Origin: Candidatus Krumholzibacteriia bacterium
GTDB taxonomy: Bacteria > Krumholzibacteriota > Krumholzibacteriia > Krumholzibacteriales > Krumholzibacteriaceae
Assembly (NCBI GenBank): GCA_025453655.1
Contig: JALOPX010000042.1
Location: 1 to 33,613 of the forward strand
DNA: 33,613 bases
Reading direction: 5' to 3'
Shown: piece by piece, positions 1 through 8,200 of the stretch
How positions within the stretch are numbered: position 1 is the first letter of the stretch
How the letters are laid out: every line of letters begins with the position of its first letter
Translations under genes and position numbers: made by a program
Notes under the pieces: model-generated
Seen by the model: only the letters and a program-made list of their open reading frames with translations
Databases searched by the model: none
Told to the model about the DNA's origin: nothing

Positions 1-2
1 GA

Positions 3-818
3 GAGATCGTCATAAACGAGATAATGTACAGGCCTTTTGAGAATGAAAGCGAATGGTTCGAAATATACAACCGTTCGCCGGACGACATCGATCTTCTCGG
101 GTGGCGCGTGGCCGACGCCCTTTCCCCCGGCAGGTCGGTTTCGGGAGAAAGCCTGATCGTTCCGGCGGGCTCGTTCGTCGTTCTCGCCCAGAAACCGTCT
201 CTTTTCACCCTGGAGTTCCCGGATTGCCCAGCCGCCGTCTCCGGGTTGGCCGGCGGATGGCTCACGCTCAACGATTGCACGGAGAACGGGTCGACCGAGG
301 CATTGTCCATCTTCGACGAGGAGGGCGTGATGGTCGATGCCGTAGAATACGCCGGTCTTCTCGGGTATGAAAGGGGGCGCTCGCTGGAGAGATTCTCGCC
401 CGACGCGTGCAGCTCCCTTGAAGGAGGCATATGGCACCGCTGCCCGGCCGCCGGGCGGGCAACACCTGGAATGGTCAACAGCTCCTATTCGGAAAGATCC
501 ATCCCCGCCGGGGAGGTCAGCGTATCGCCGGAATCACTGATGCCGGCAAAAGGAGGCGGCGCCGTCATATCCGGGGCCCGACTTCCGGGAGAGGCTGGAT
601 TCGCGATCACGATATTCGACATGAACGGCGCTGCGGTCAGGAGGATCCTGGCCGAAGAGGACGGAGCAGCCGTTTTCAGCGCCGTCTGGGACGGGAGGTC
701 GGCCTCGGGCAATATCGTTACGACGGGGCTGTACATATGCGTCGTTGAGTTTCTGGCGCCGGGAGGTGGGGTGTGCAGGAGGGTAAAGCGCTGCATCGCG
801 GTTTCGGACGGCGGATGA
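3..818 (+). CDS. Lamin-tail domain (LTD) surface/secreted protein with C-terminal FlgD-like Ig domain, 5' truncated by window edge
   Basis: The frame is open upstream of the listed Met: codons from nt 3 read EIVINEIMYRPFENESEWFEIYNRS, the typical LTD start. The C-terminus (AITIFDMNGAAVRRIL...AVWDGRSASGNIVTTGLYICVVE) is FlgD-Ig-like. Confidence 0.8.
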   Translation, partial: EIVINEIMYRPFENESEWFEIYNRSPDDIDLLGWRVADALSPGRSVSGESLIVPAGSFVVLAQKPSLFTLEFPDCPAAVSGLAGGWLTLNDCTENGSTEALSIFDEEGVMVDAVEYAGLLGYERGRSLERFSPDACSSLEGGIWHRCPAAGRATPGMVNSSYSERSIPAGEVSVSPESLMPAKGGGAVISGARLPGEAGFAITIFDMNGAAVRRILAEEDGAAVFSAVWDGRSASGNIVTTGLYICVVEFLAPGGGVCRRVKRCIAVSDGG

Positions 819-1582
819 TATTCTGCTGCGCGGCGGTCATCGCCCTGTCAGGGCGGGCTTCGAATGCGTTCGAACACCAGGACAGCCGCGCGAGCGGTAT
901 GGGCGGCACGGTCATGCCGGGCGGGATCCATCCATGCTGCGCGATGGCATGGGAGGATCGATACGCGGCCGTCGCGGCCTCACGTTCAGCACCGTATTCA
1001 ATCCAAGGGCTCGCCGCTTCGAAGGTGGCCCTAGATATCCATGGGGAAGGGAAGTGGCTTTCGGCTTCATGGGGCGCCCTCGGCCATGATCTCTACCGCG
1101 AGGACAGGTTCTCCATTGAAACGGCGCTGGTCGTGGCGGGCCGTTTTCTGGCGATAGGTTGCCGCGGAGAGATGACAAGAAGGAAGGTCGAGGGCGCAAC
1201 GGCCGAACGCGAAGCCCTCACGGCCGCCGCCGTTGAGATATTCTTCAAAGGGGGATTGGCCCTCCAGGTCGACCGCCCGATCCTTCGGGGCGCCCGCGGC
1301 GGGGGCGACGATTTCAGGGTGAGGGCGGCGGTCGTCGCAGGGGGCCTGCGACTTTCGTTCAACCGGATCATCTCGATCGACGGCTATGCCGAAAACCGTT
1401 TCGGCGCGAGCATCCCGGCTGCGGCCGGCGCGTCCCTTCTGCTCGGTTACAGGCCCGGCACGGAGATAATATCCGCCGGCCTCCATTCTTCGGGGAAGAA
1501 CCTGAATATCTGCTTTTCCTGGGAAAGCCACCCCGTCCTTGGAAATACCTTCTCGGCGCTTGTCGAAAGGATCTGGAGATGA
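815..1582 (+). CDS. Putative exported/outer-membrane protein, PorV-like in flavour, function unknown
   Basis: ATG at 815 overlaps the previous TGA (ATGA). N-terminus MIFCCAAVIALSGRASNAFE looks like a signal peptide, followed by a RASGMGG motif. The ORF track start at 773 is probably too early. Confidence 0.6.
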   Translation: MIFCCAAVIALSGRASNAFEHQDSRASGMGGTVMPGGIHPCCAMAWEDRYAAVAASRSAPYSIQGLAASKVALDIHGEGKWLSASWGALGHDLYREDRFSIETALVVAGRFLAIGCRGEMTRRKVEGATAEREALTAAAVEIFFKGGLALQVDRPILRGARGGGDDFRVRAAVVAGGLRLSFNRIISIDGYAENRFGASIPAAAGASLLLGYRPGTEIISAGLHSSGKNLNICFSWESHPVLGNTFSALVERIWR

Positions 1583-3048
1583 CGATCATCAGGGCGATCC
1601 TTCTTGCGTCGGCGATTCTTCCCTCCGCGGCCTCCGGCACGGCCCGGGCGGAGGAGGCGGAAGGCTCCATCATCTCTCCTCCTGATCCGCTTCAGTACGA
1701 CATGGACAGCGCGCTGGAGGAGCCGCCGTCGATGTTCGTTCTCACGTGGAGGGATCTTGACGACGAAGAGCGTTTTCTCCCTGCGCTGCAATACGTTTTT
1801 GACGGGAAACGAATCCGTTTGAGAAGCAGGCTGGAACCGGTCGGTGATGGTCAAAGATTCTCGTATCACGCCCGCTGGAGGTCGCTGTCGGGGAAGGCGG
1901 GATGCGATGCCGGATATTTCCTGCCCGATCTCGCTATGGGGCTCTCCTTCGCCGGTTATTCCATCACATATCCCTTCTCTTCGGGATACCCTCTCAGGCA
2001 GCCGCGGACGATCGTCGGGCGCACCTCCTTTTACGGGAGGCCGTTTTTCGGCGGGGCGGCGAACGCGCGTGTCGCGGGACTCGATATCCTGTGTTTCCTC
2101 GCCCGGCCGGGCAGATGGAGGGAACGTGAGTTCGTACCCGAAGAGGATTGCGTCTCGGGGATCAGGCTGGCGCGGAAGACGCCGATCCTTGAAGCGGGGA
2201 TGACGGTGTGGAATTCCGGGGGATGCCTGATGGCCGGGCTCGATGGGAGGAGGATGGCCGGAAAAACGAAGCTGGCCGCCGAAATGTCCTTCGCCCCGGG
2301 GCAGGCCCCCGCCGTGATCTGCGGCCTTACGAACGGCGGCGCGCCTGTGAATGTGGGCCTCGCGGCGTACGCCGCTCCGCGCGGGAGGCTCGAGTCGTCC
2401 GGCGATCTTCCCGGAGGACGGGTGAATTCATGCGTCGAGAGGAGGGGGCTGTCACTCGTTCTGGATCGAAAAATCGCCCGAGGGCTGAAATTGCGCTATG
2501 CCTTCGCCCACGATCTGTTCGAAGAGACCGATCGCCGGCGGACGAGGAACACGTCGAGAGCCGGCGTTTCGGCCCGCCGAAAAGGGATCGAGATGAGGAT
2601 CGACTGGACATGCAGGGAGGATTTCGATATCCCCACGATCCCTTTTCCTCCGCCGGAGGAACCTGCTTCATCGACGAGCCGGGAATTGAAGATTTTAATA
2701 AAATCCGGGCCGTCTGGAAGGAAATGGCGCCTTTCGGCGCAATATCCCTCGTCCGACGAGTCCTCCGGGTTCCTTATCAGCCCCGCCGTCGCTCTGAAAA
2801 CCGAGTCCGGCCGTTCGCGGCTGGATATCTCATGCGCCTGGTACAGGTCGTTCAGGGGCAGTGAGGGATTTTACTGCTACGAGCCAGTCACAGGGGGAGG
2901 GTATCCGTGGAAGTATCTCGGCGGAAGTGGGGGCAGGACCGTAATCATGGGCGAGATCCGTTTGAAAGGCCTGAAAACGGCCGGCAGGGGCATGATCGAT
3001 ACCGGCGAGGGGTACGGCCTGGATGTGCAGATTCTTCTCGAATTCTGA
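1579..3048 (+). CDS. Putative outer-membrane beta-barrel protein, function unknown
   Basis: 489-aa ORF, ATGA overlap with the upstream gene, signal-like N-terminus MTIIRAILLASAILPSAASGTARA, C-terminal Phe (DVQILLEF) as in many outer-membrane proteins. Confidence 0.6.
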   Translation: MTIIRAILLASAILPSAASGTARAEEAEGSIISPPDPLQYDMDSALEEPPSMFVLTWRDLDDEERFLPALQYVFDGKRIRLRSRLEPVGDGQRFSYHARWRSLSGKAGCDAGYFLPDLAMGLSFAGYSITYPFSSGYPLRQPRTIVGRTSFYGRPFFGGAANARVAGLDILCFLARPGRWREREFVPEEDCVSGIRLARKTPILEAGMTVWNSGGCLMAGLDGRRMAGKTKLAAEMSFAPGQAPAVICGLTNGGAPVNVGLAAYAAPRGRLESSGDLPGGRVNSCVERRGLSLVLDRKIARGLKLRYAFAHDLFEETDRRRTRNTSRAGVSARRKGIEMRIDWTCREDFDIPTIPFPPPEEPASSTSRELKILIKSGPSGRKWRLSAQYPSSDESSGFLISPAVALKTESGRSRLDISCAWYRSFRGSEGFYCYEPVTGGGYPWKYLGGSGGRTVIMGEIRLKGLKTAGRGMIDTGEGYGLDVQILLEF

Positions 3049-3095
3049 CCGTCAGGGGATTAATTGGACCCATTCATGCAACGCTTCAAGGTGTT

Positions 3096-4634
3096 ATGAA
3101 CGACATTCGAACAATCACGTATGAGACCGGCGCGAACAGCGGGAAGATCGTCCCCTTTCCTCCGGAAATGAGCTTTTCCGCGTACAAGGGGGATCTGGTA
3201 AACATTCTCACCTCGGCGAAGGGGAAACAGGCCCTGGCCGCCCTCGCGGCGTCGCCGCGCAACATTTACGGTCTATCGAAAGAGCTGGCGACCTTCCTGT
3301 CGGTTTCCGAGGAACCGCACGTCGACATCATGACCATAACCGCCATGGTTCTCATGGAGGAACCGGGAGCCGTCAGGCTCGTGTACGCCCTCCTCATGGC
3401 CATACCCTCCCTGGAGAGGTTTCTGGAGGAGATTGTCGATTTCCACAGCACACGCAGGGTGATGGCGAAGATCGAGAGGCGGATCGCCTCCGACGCGCCT
3501 GTCGATGAGAACGACGACTGGTTTCACAAAAAGGTGATCCTTCTATCGAGTTCGCTTCCGTTGCCCGATTGCCGCGTAACGGATCCGCGCTCGCCCTGGC
3601 TTTCATGGAGCGAAGGGATCAGGAAGGCGATAGCAGATCCCGATGACAGGTGGAACGAGGCGATCATCGGCAGGGCGATGGTGGAGCTGGACGCGAAGCA
3701 GCACAGGATAAGGGACATACTGGTTTCCCTCGATCCGGACAGGAGGGAAAGGCTCACCATATCGCTCGGGTCCCTGAACGAGGAGATAAAATGGAAGAAG
3801 GCGGTGCTGGAGGAAACAGCCGGTAAACGGGGCGGTTCCATGATGATCCTGAAGGCGACCATGGGATTTCAGTGGGACCGCATGATCGCTTCCCTTCGGG
3901 AAACGGGCGCAGGCGGGCTTATGGCCGACATTCTCGAGAATCAGTTGCAGAAAGTCCATACCTATCCGCAGATAAGGAACGGAGCGGCGGTGCTGAGGGC
4001 CCTGATGATGCATCCGGCTGTGAATAAATCGGGCAGGGCTCCCGATATCCTCAGTTGCATACATATCCTCGTGGAATCATCGCACGGGGGAAAACTGGAT
4101 CTTCTGATGAACGCGGGCAGGAAACTTCCCGGGATAGAGGAGAACCCGGGATTCAGCGTCGACGACAGGATGCTTTCGATCGATTTCTCCGCGGTCGACA
4201 CGTCAAATTTCCTCGAAGACGATCTCCCCGCCGACGTCAACTGGATGGAAATAAGTAACAGCAAGAAATTAAGTTACAAGTCTCTTGTAATGTCATATCT
4301 GGATAACGACAGTTTCCTCACGCAGATGCTGAACAACCCGAAGGCCACGAATCAGCCCGGGCTCGTCGCGCTTATAGCCCAGCGGTGCAGGTCCCTCAGG
4401 ATACTCTCGATGATTGCCAACCGGAGGGATCTTTATACCGGTTTCAACAACAAGACGGTTCCCCTGAATCTCGTCATGAGTCCCGCCAAGATACCGTTGA
4501 CGACGATAAGAAAATTCATGCACATCCGCTATATCGACAAGATGACCCTTGTCAAGCTGTCCCAGAAGGGCGGTTCGCTCGTCAGGGAAGAGGTCAGGCG
4601 CGAGATCGACAGGTATCTCAGGTCGGCTTCCTGA
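3096..4634 (+). CDS. Hypothetical cytoplasmic alpha-helical (possibly HEAT-like repeat) protein, 512 aa
   Basis: Long ORF. ATG at 3096 follows the preceding gene's stop; the 2907 start would lie inside it. No signal peptide. C-terminal helical units of the type NNPKATNQPGLVALIAQRCRSLRILSMIANRRDLYTG. Confidence 0.6.
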   Translation: MNDIRTITYETGANSGKIVPFPPEMSFSAYKGDLVNILTSAKGKQALAALAASPRNIYGLSKELATFLSVSEEPHVDIMTITAMVLMEEPGAVRLVYALLMAIPSLERFLEEIVDFHSTRRVMAKIERRIASDAPVDENDDWFHKKVILLSSSLPLPDCRVTDPRSPWLSWSEGIRKAIADPDDRWNEAIIGRAMVELDAKQHRIRDILVSLDPDRRERLTISLGSLNEEIKWKKAVLEETAGKRGGSMMILKATMGFQWDRMIASLRETGAGGLMADILENQLQKVHTYPQIRNGAAVLRALMMHPAVNKSGRAPDILSCIHILVESSHGGKLDLLMNAGRKLPGIEENPGFSVDDRMLSIDFSAVDTSNFLEDDLPADVNWMEISNSKKLSYKSLVMSYLDNDSFLTQMLNNPKATNQPGLVALIAQRCRSLRILSMIANRRDLYTGFNNKTVPLNLVMSPAKIPLTTIRKFMHIRYIDKMTLVKLSQKGGSLVREEVRREIDRYLRSAS

Positions 4635-4750
4635 TCCTCCATGCCCCGGTGGAAAGCCCCGATCCGAGGCGCCCTGCCTGCGATCGGCAACATACCGCGA
4701 ATATCGTTGATGCCTCGGAAGATGCCTTGTGTTCAGGCAGTTCAGCGCTA

Positions 4751-4779
4751 TTGACAAAAGGGTTCCAAAACCGTAATAT
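4751..4779 (+). promoter_or_regulatory. Sigma70-like promoter for the aminotransferase gene
   Basis: TTGACA (4751-4756), 17-bp spacer, TAATAT (4774-4779), in the intergenic region about 70 bp upstream of the start codon. Confidence 0.65.
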
Positions 4780-4849
4780 GCTGATAATTATCCCGGGTGA
4801 CCGAACGATTGCCGGGGCAGATCGGTTTATTAAGTAAAGGGGAGTGAAA

Positions 4850-6001
4850 ATGCTGGCTGAAAGGATGAGCAGGCTGGGCACGGAGACGGCCTTTGAAGTG
4901 CTTGCGAGGGCCAAGGCCATGGAGGCCGCCGGAAGGGATATCGTCCATCTGGAGATAGGCGAGCCCGATTTCGATACGCCCAGAAATATCATAGATGCAG
5001 CGATAAAGGCCCTGAACAGCGGATATACCCACTACGGGCCGTCGGCAGGGATTCCCGAGGTCAGGAAGGTATTCGCCGAGTTCCTGACGAAGGACAGGGG
5101 TGTGGAGGTCAAACCGGAGAACATCGTGATAACGCCCGGGGCCAAGCCCATCCTTTTCTTCTCCATCCTCGCGCTCGTCAACAAGGGGGACGAGGTCATA
5201 TATCCGAATCCGGGATTTCCCATATACGAATCGGTCATCAATTTCGTGGGGGCGAAACCGGTTCCCATCCCGCTGAGGGAGGATAAGGCCTTTTCATTCG
5301 ACCTGAATGAGATGAAGCAGCTCGTCAACGACAGGACGAAGCTGATCATCGTGAACACCCCTCACAATCCGACGGGGGGAGTCCTTACCGCGAAGGACAT
5401 GCAGGGAATCGCCGAGCTCGCGAAGAAACACGACGCGTGGATTCTGAGCGACGAGGTCTACAGCAAGATGGTCTACGACGGCAAGCATGTCAGCATATAC
5501 GACTATCCCGAAGTGATGGACAGGACGATCCTTCTCGAAGGCCATTCGAAAACCTACGCGATGACGGGATGGCGCCTCGGCTACGCGGCGATGCCGGCCG
5601 AGCTCGCGGCGCATATTTCCAAGCTTCAGACGAACAGCAATTCGTGCACTTCGAGCTTCACGCAGATGGCCGGCGTCGAAGCGCTGACCGGACCGCAGGA
5701 CGCGTCCATAAAAATGATGGCCGAGTTCAAGGCGAGGAGGGATATGTTCGTCGAAGGGTTGAACAGGATCCCCGGTTTCAAGTGCCTGAAGCCGAGCGGC
5801 GCGTTCTACGTCTTCCCGAACATCACCGGTACAGGCATGAAGTCGAAACAGATCGAGGAATTCCTGCTCGACAAGGCCGGAGTGGCCGGCCTGAGCGGAA
5901 CGAGTTTCGGGAAATACGGAGAGGGTTACCTGAGATTCTCGTACGCGAACTCCCAGGCGAACCTGAGGAAAGCGCTCGACAAGATCAGCAAGGCGCTGTG
6001 A
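4850..6001 (+). CDS. Pyridoxal-phosphate-dependent class I/II aminotransferase (aspartate aminotransferase-like)
   Basis: Motifs IGEPDFDTP, NTPHNPTGG, SDEVYSKMVYDG, GHSKTYAMTGWRLGY (PLP lysine), LRFSYA. AAGGGGAG ribosome-binding site precedes ATG 4850. Confidence 0.93.
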   Translation: MLAERMSRLGTETAFEVLARAKAMEAAGRDIVHLEIGEPDFDTPRNIIDAAIKALNSGYTHYGPSAGIPEVRKVFAEFLTKDRGVEVKPENIVITPGAKPILFFSILALVNKGDEVIYPNPGFPIYESVINFVGAKPVPIPLREDKAFSFDLNEMKQLVNDRTKLIIVNTPHNPTGGVLTAKDMQGIAELAKKHDAWILSDEVYSKMVYDGKHVSIYDYPEVMDRTILLEGHSKTYAMTGWRLGYAAMPAELAAHISKLQTNSNSCTSSFTQMAGVEALTGPQDASIKMMAEFKARRDMFVEGLNRIPGFKCLKPSGAFYVFPNITGTGMKSKQIEEFLLDKAGVAGLSGTSFGKYGEGYLRFSYANSQANLRKALDKISKAL

Positions 6002-6025
6002 TAATATCTTGAAATCACGCTGAAA

Positions 6026-6055
6026 CCCCTGGTGGAAGGAAACTTCCACCAGGGG
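6026..6055 (+). terminator. Strong intergenic hairpin, probable transcription terminator or attenuator
   Basis: Perfect 13-bp stem CCCCTGGTGGAAG / CTTCCACCAGGGG with GAAA loop; a TTTT run follows at 6060-6063 after a short gap. Confidence 0.6.
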
Positions 6056-6076
6056 AAATGTTTTCCGGAGGTAATT

Positions 6077-6915
6077 TTGGCTAACGGCATCGATGTCGTC
6101 GCGCTGGGCGGTAACGCGATAATCCCGGCCGACGGCGACGGCACAATCGAAGAGCAGAGACAGGTGACCGCGGAGACGATGGGCCAGGTCGCCGATCTTG
6201 TCTCGACCGGCAGAAAGATAATAATCACGCACGGAAACGGTCCGATCGTCGGCAACATCCTCGAAAGGAACGAGGCGGTCAAGGACAGGATCCCCCCCAT
6301 GCCGCTCGACATATGCGGAGCCGATTCTCAGGGCGGCATCGGGTACATGATTCAGCAGATTCTGAAAAACGAACTGGCCGCGCGGGGCATCGACAGGCAG
6401 GTCGTCGCCCTGGTGTCGCAGGTCGTGGTGGACGAACACGACGACGCCTTTCAGAAGCCCACGAAACCGATACTCCGAAGGAGATAGTGGAATCGAAGAC
6501 CATTTCCACACTGCTCGAAACGGGCACGATAGTCATAGCAGTGGGGGGCGGGGGAATCCCCGTGATCCGCGACAAGGGGATGCTTCGCGGAGTCGAAGCG
6601 GTCATCGACAAGGATCGGGCCGCGTCCGTGCTCGCGGAAGGCATAAACGCCGAAAGGCTCATCATCCTTACCAACGTCGAGGAAGTTTACAGGAATTTCG
6701 GCAAGGAAGGACAGGAGCCGATAAGGAATATCAGGTTATCCGAGATCCGGAGACTGTACGAAAACTACGAATTTCCCGCCGGAAGCATGGGGCCGAAGAT
6801 CAGGTCGGCCATCGATTTCGTCGCTTCAGGGGGGCAAGAGGCCATCATATCGCATGCCGTGAGGTTCCTCGACGCGTGCGAGGGGAGAGCGGGCACCCAC
6901 ATAATGCCTGATTGA
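6077..6915 (+). pseudogene. arcC: Carbamate kinase with internal deletion and frameshift (disrupted)
   Basis: Frame 1 from TTG 6077 (GGAGG RBS) gives MANGIDVVALGGNAI...ITHGNGPIVGNIL...DEHDDAFQKPTKPI then LRRR-stop at 6487. Another frame resumes near 6470 with DTPKEIVESKTI...IAVGGGGIPVIRD...SAIDFV. The conserved roughly 35-residue GPF..E.EA...RRVVPSP segment is absent. Confidence 0.8.
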
Positions 6916-6940
6916 CGATCGCGCCCGTGGCGGAACCGCA

Positions 6941-8200
6941 GTGGAAATCAAGCTACCTTACGGCGGCACATCATTCGATCTCGATCTTCCTTGCGACGTC
7001 AGGGTGGAGGGCGCGTCGCACCCTCCCGCGCTGGCGGATCCGGGGGGGGCGTTGTCCTCCGCCATCATGGCTCCGGTACAGAGTAAACCGCTTCCCGGTC
7101 TGTTGCAGGGAACCGGCCGCATCAGCGTGCTGATCTCCGATATAAGCAGGGGCCGGGCCTCCGGAGCTATCCTCGAGCTGCTTCTCGAGCGCCTTGTCGA
7201 TCTGGGAGTGGACCGGAAAAGAATCGAGATCTTCCTCGCCACGGGGATGCACAGGGGGCATACGCCGGAGGAACTGGCCGGATATCTGGGCCCCGGGACG
7301 ATATCGCGATACAGAATCGTCGAACACGACGCGATCAACGGATCCTTCGTGGAGGCGGGGGTGACCTCCGCGGGCACGACCTGCCTGTTCAACGAGCGCG
7401 TGGCCGATTCATCCCTCGTCATAGGCCTCGGGACGGTATCATTCCATTACTTCGCCGGATTCGGAGGAGGAAGGAAGCTGATACTGCCGGGGATCTCCTC
7501 GGAAAGCACGATAATCGCCAACCACAGGCTTTCGCTTCTCGAGGATGCAGGGGACGGTCTGGTCGAAGGATGCAGGCCCGCCAACATCGCGGGAAATCCC
7601 GTTCATGAGGATATGCTCGAAGGCGCGAGGCTTCTCCCGGCCCCGGTCTTCATGCTGAACACGGTCTTCGACCGGGACGGGAGGCTCGTATTCATCAACG
7701 CGGGCGATCTCGACCGCTCTTACCGCGCGGCAGTGGACTGGTACAGGGGAAAATATTCCTTCGGGATAACCCGCCCTTACAAGGCCGTGCTGGCTTCTGC
7801 GGGGGGTGCGCCGAAGGACATCAATCTTCTTCAAAGCCACAAGGCCGTTCGCCACGCCGCCGAGGCGGTGGATCACGGCGGCGTTCTGATGATTGCCGCA
7901 GCCTGTCCCGAAGGGATCGGTTCTGATTCGTACGACGACGCCTTCCGCGAGGGCCGCGACGCGGTTCCGGGAAGGGTAAGCTCGAAGTACACTCTCAACT
8001 CCCAGAGAGCCATGTCGACTTACGATCTGACCGGACGCCTCTCGATCTACATGCGCTCATCTCTGGCGGAGTCCGAACTCGCGAGATTCGGCTTTTGCCC
8101 GTGGCGCGAGGATTATACAAGGTATCTCATCGACGGGTTGCGCGCTGATGAGATACTGGTCATAAGGGACGCGGCCGCGTTTCTGCCCGTGTTGTCATGA
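6941..8200 (+). CDS. LarA-family (nickel-dependent lactate racemase-like, DUF2088) protein
   Basis: GTG start. Motifs ISDISRGRAS, LATGMHRGHTPEEL, HYFAGFGGGRKLILPGISSESTIIANHRL, LASAGGAPKDINLLQSHKA. Confidence 0.85.
   Translation: MEIKLPYGGTSFDLDLPCDVRVEGASHPPALADPGGALSSAIMAPVQSKPLPGLLQGTGRISVLISDISRGRASGAILELLLERLVDLGVDRKRIEIFLATGMHRGHTPEELAGYLGPGTISRYRIVEHDAINGSFVEAGVTSAGTTCLFNERVADSSLVIGLGTVSFHYFAGFGGGRKLILPGISSESTIIANHRLSLLEDAGDGLVEGCRPANIAGNPVHEDMLEGARLLPAPVFMLNTVFDRDGRLVFINAGDLDRSYRAAVDWYRGKYSFGITRPYKAVLASAGGAPKDINLLQSHKAVRHAAEAVDHGGVLMIAAACPEGIGSDSYDDAFREGRDAVPGRVSSKYTLNSQRAMSTYDLTGRLSIYMRSSLAESELARFGFCPWREDYTRYLIDGLRADEILVIRDAAAFLPVLS

Noticed and set aside
6455-6490. Programmed ribosomal frameshift in arcC
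   Set aside because: No convincing slippery heptamer plus downstream structure, and a shift would still leave out about 35 conserved residues, so recoding alone cannot restore the enzyme.
5294-6511. 405-aa reverse-strand ORF
   Set aside because: Antisense to the aminotransferase and arcC, which have clear family motifs; its Arg/Val/Asp/His-rich low-information protein is typical of shadow frames in GC-rich genes.
6313-6915. 200-aa ORF as an independent gene
   Set aside because: Its first 50 or so residues (MRSRFSGRHRVHDSADSEK...) are out-of-frame translation of arcC; only the part from about 6470 is real carbamate kinase sequence.
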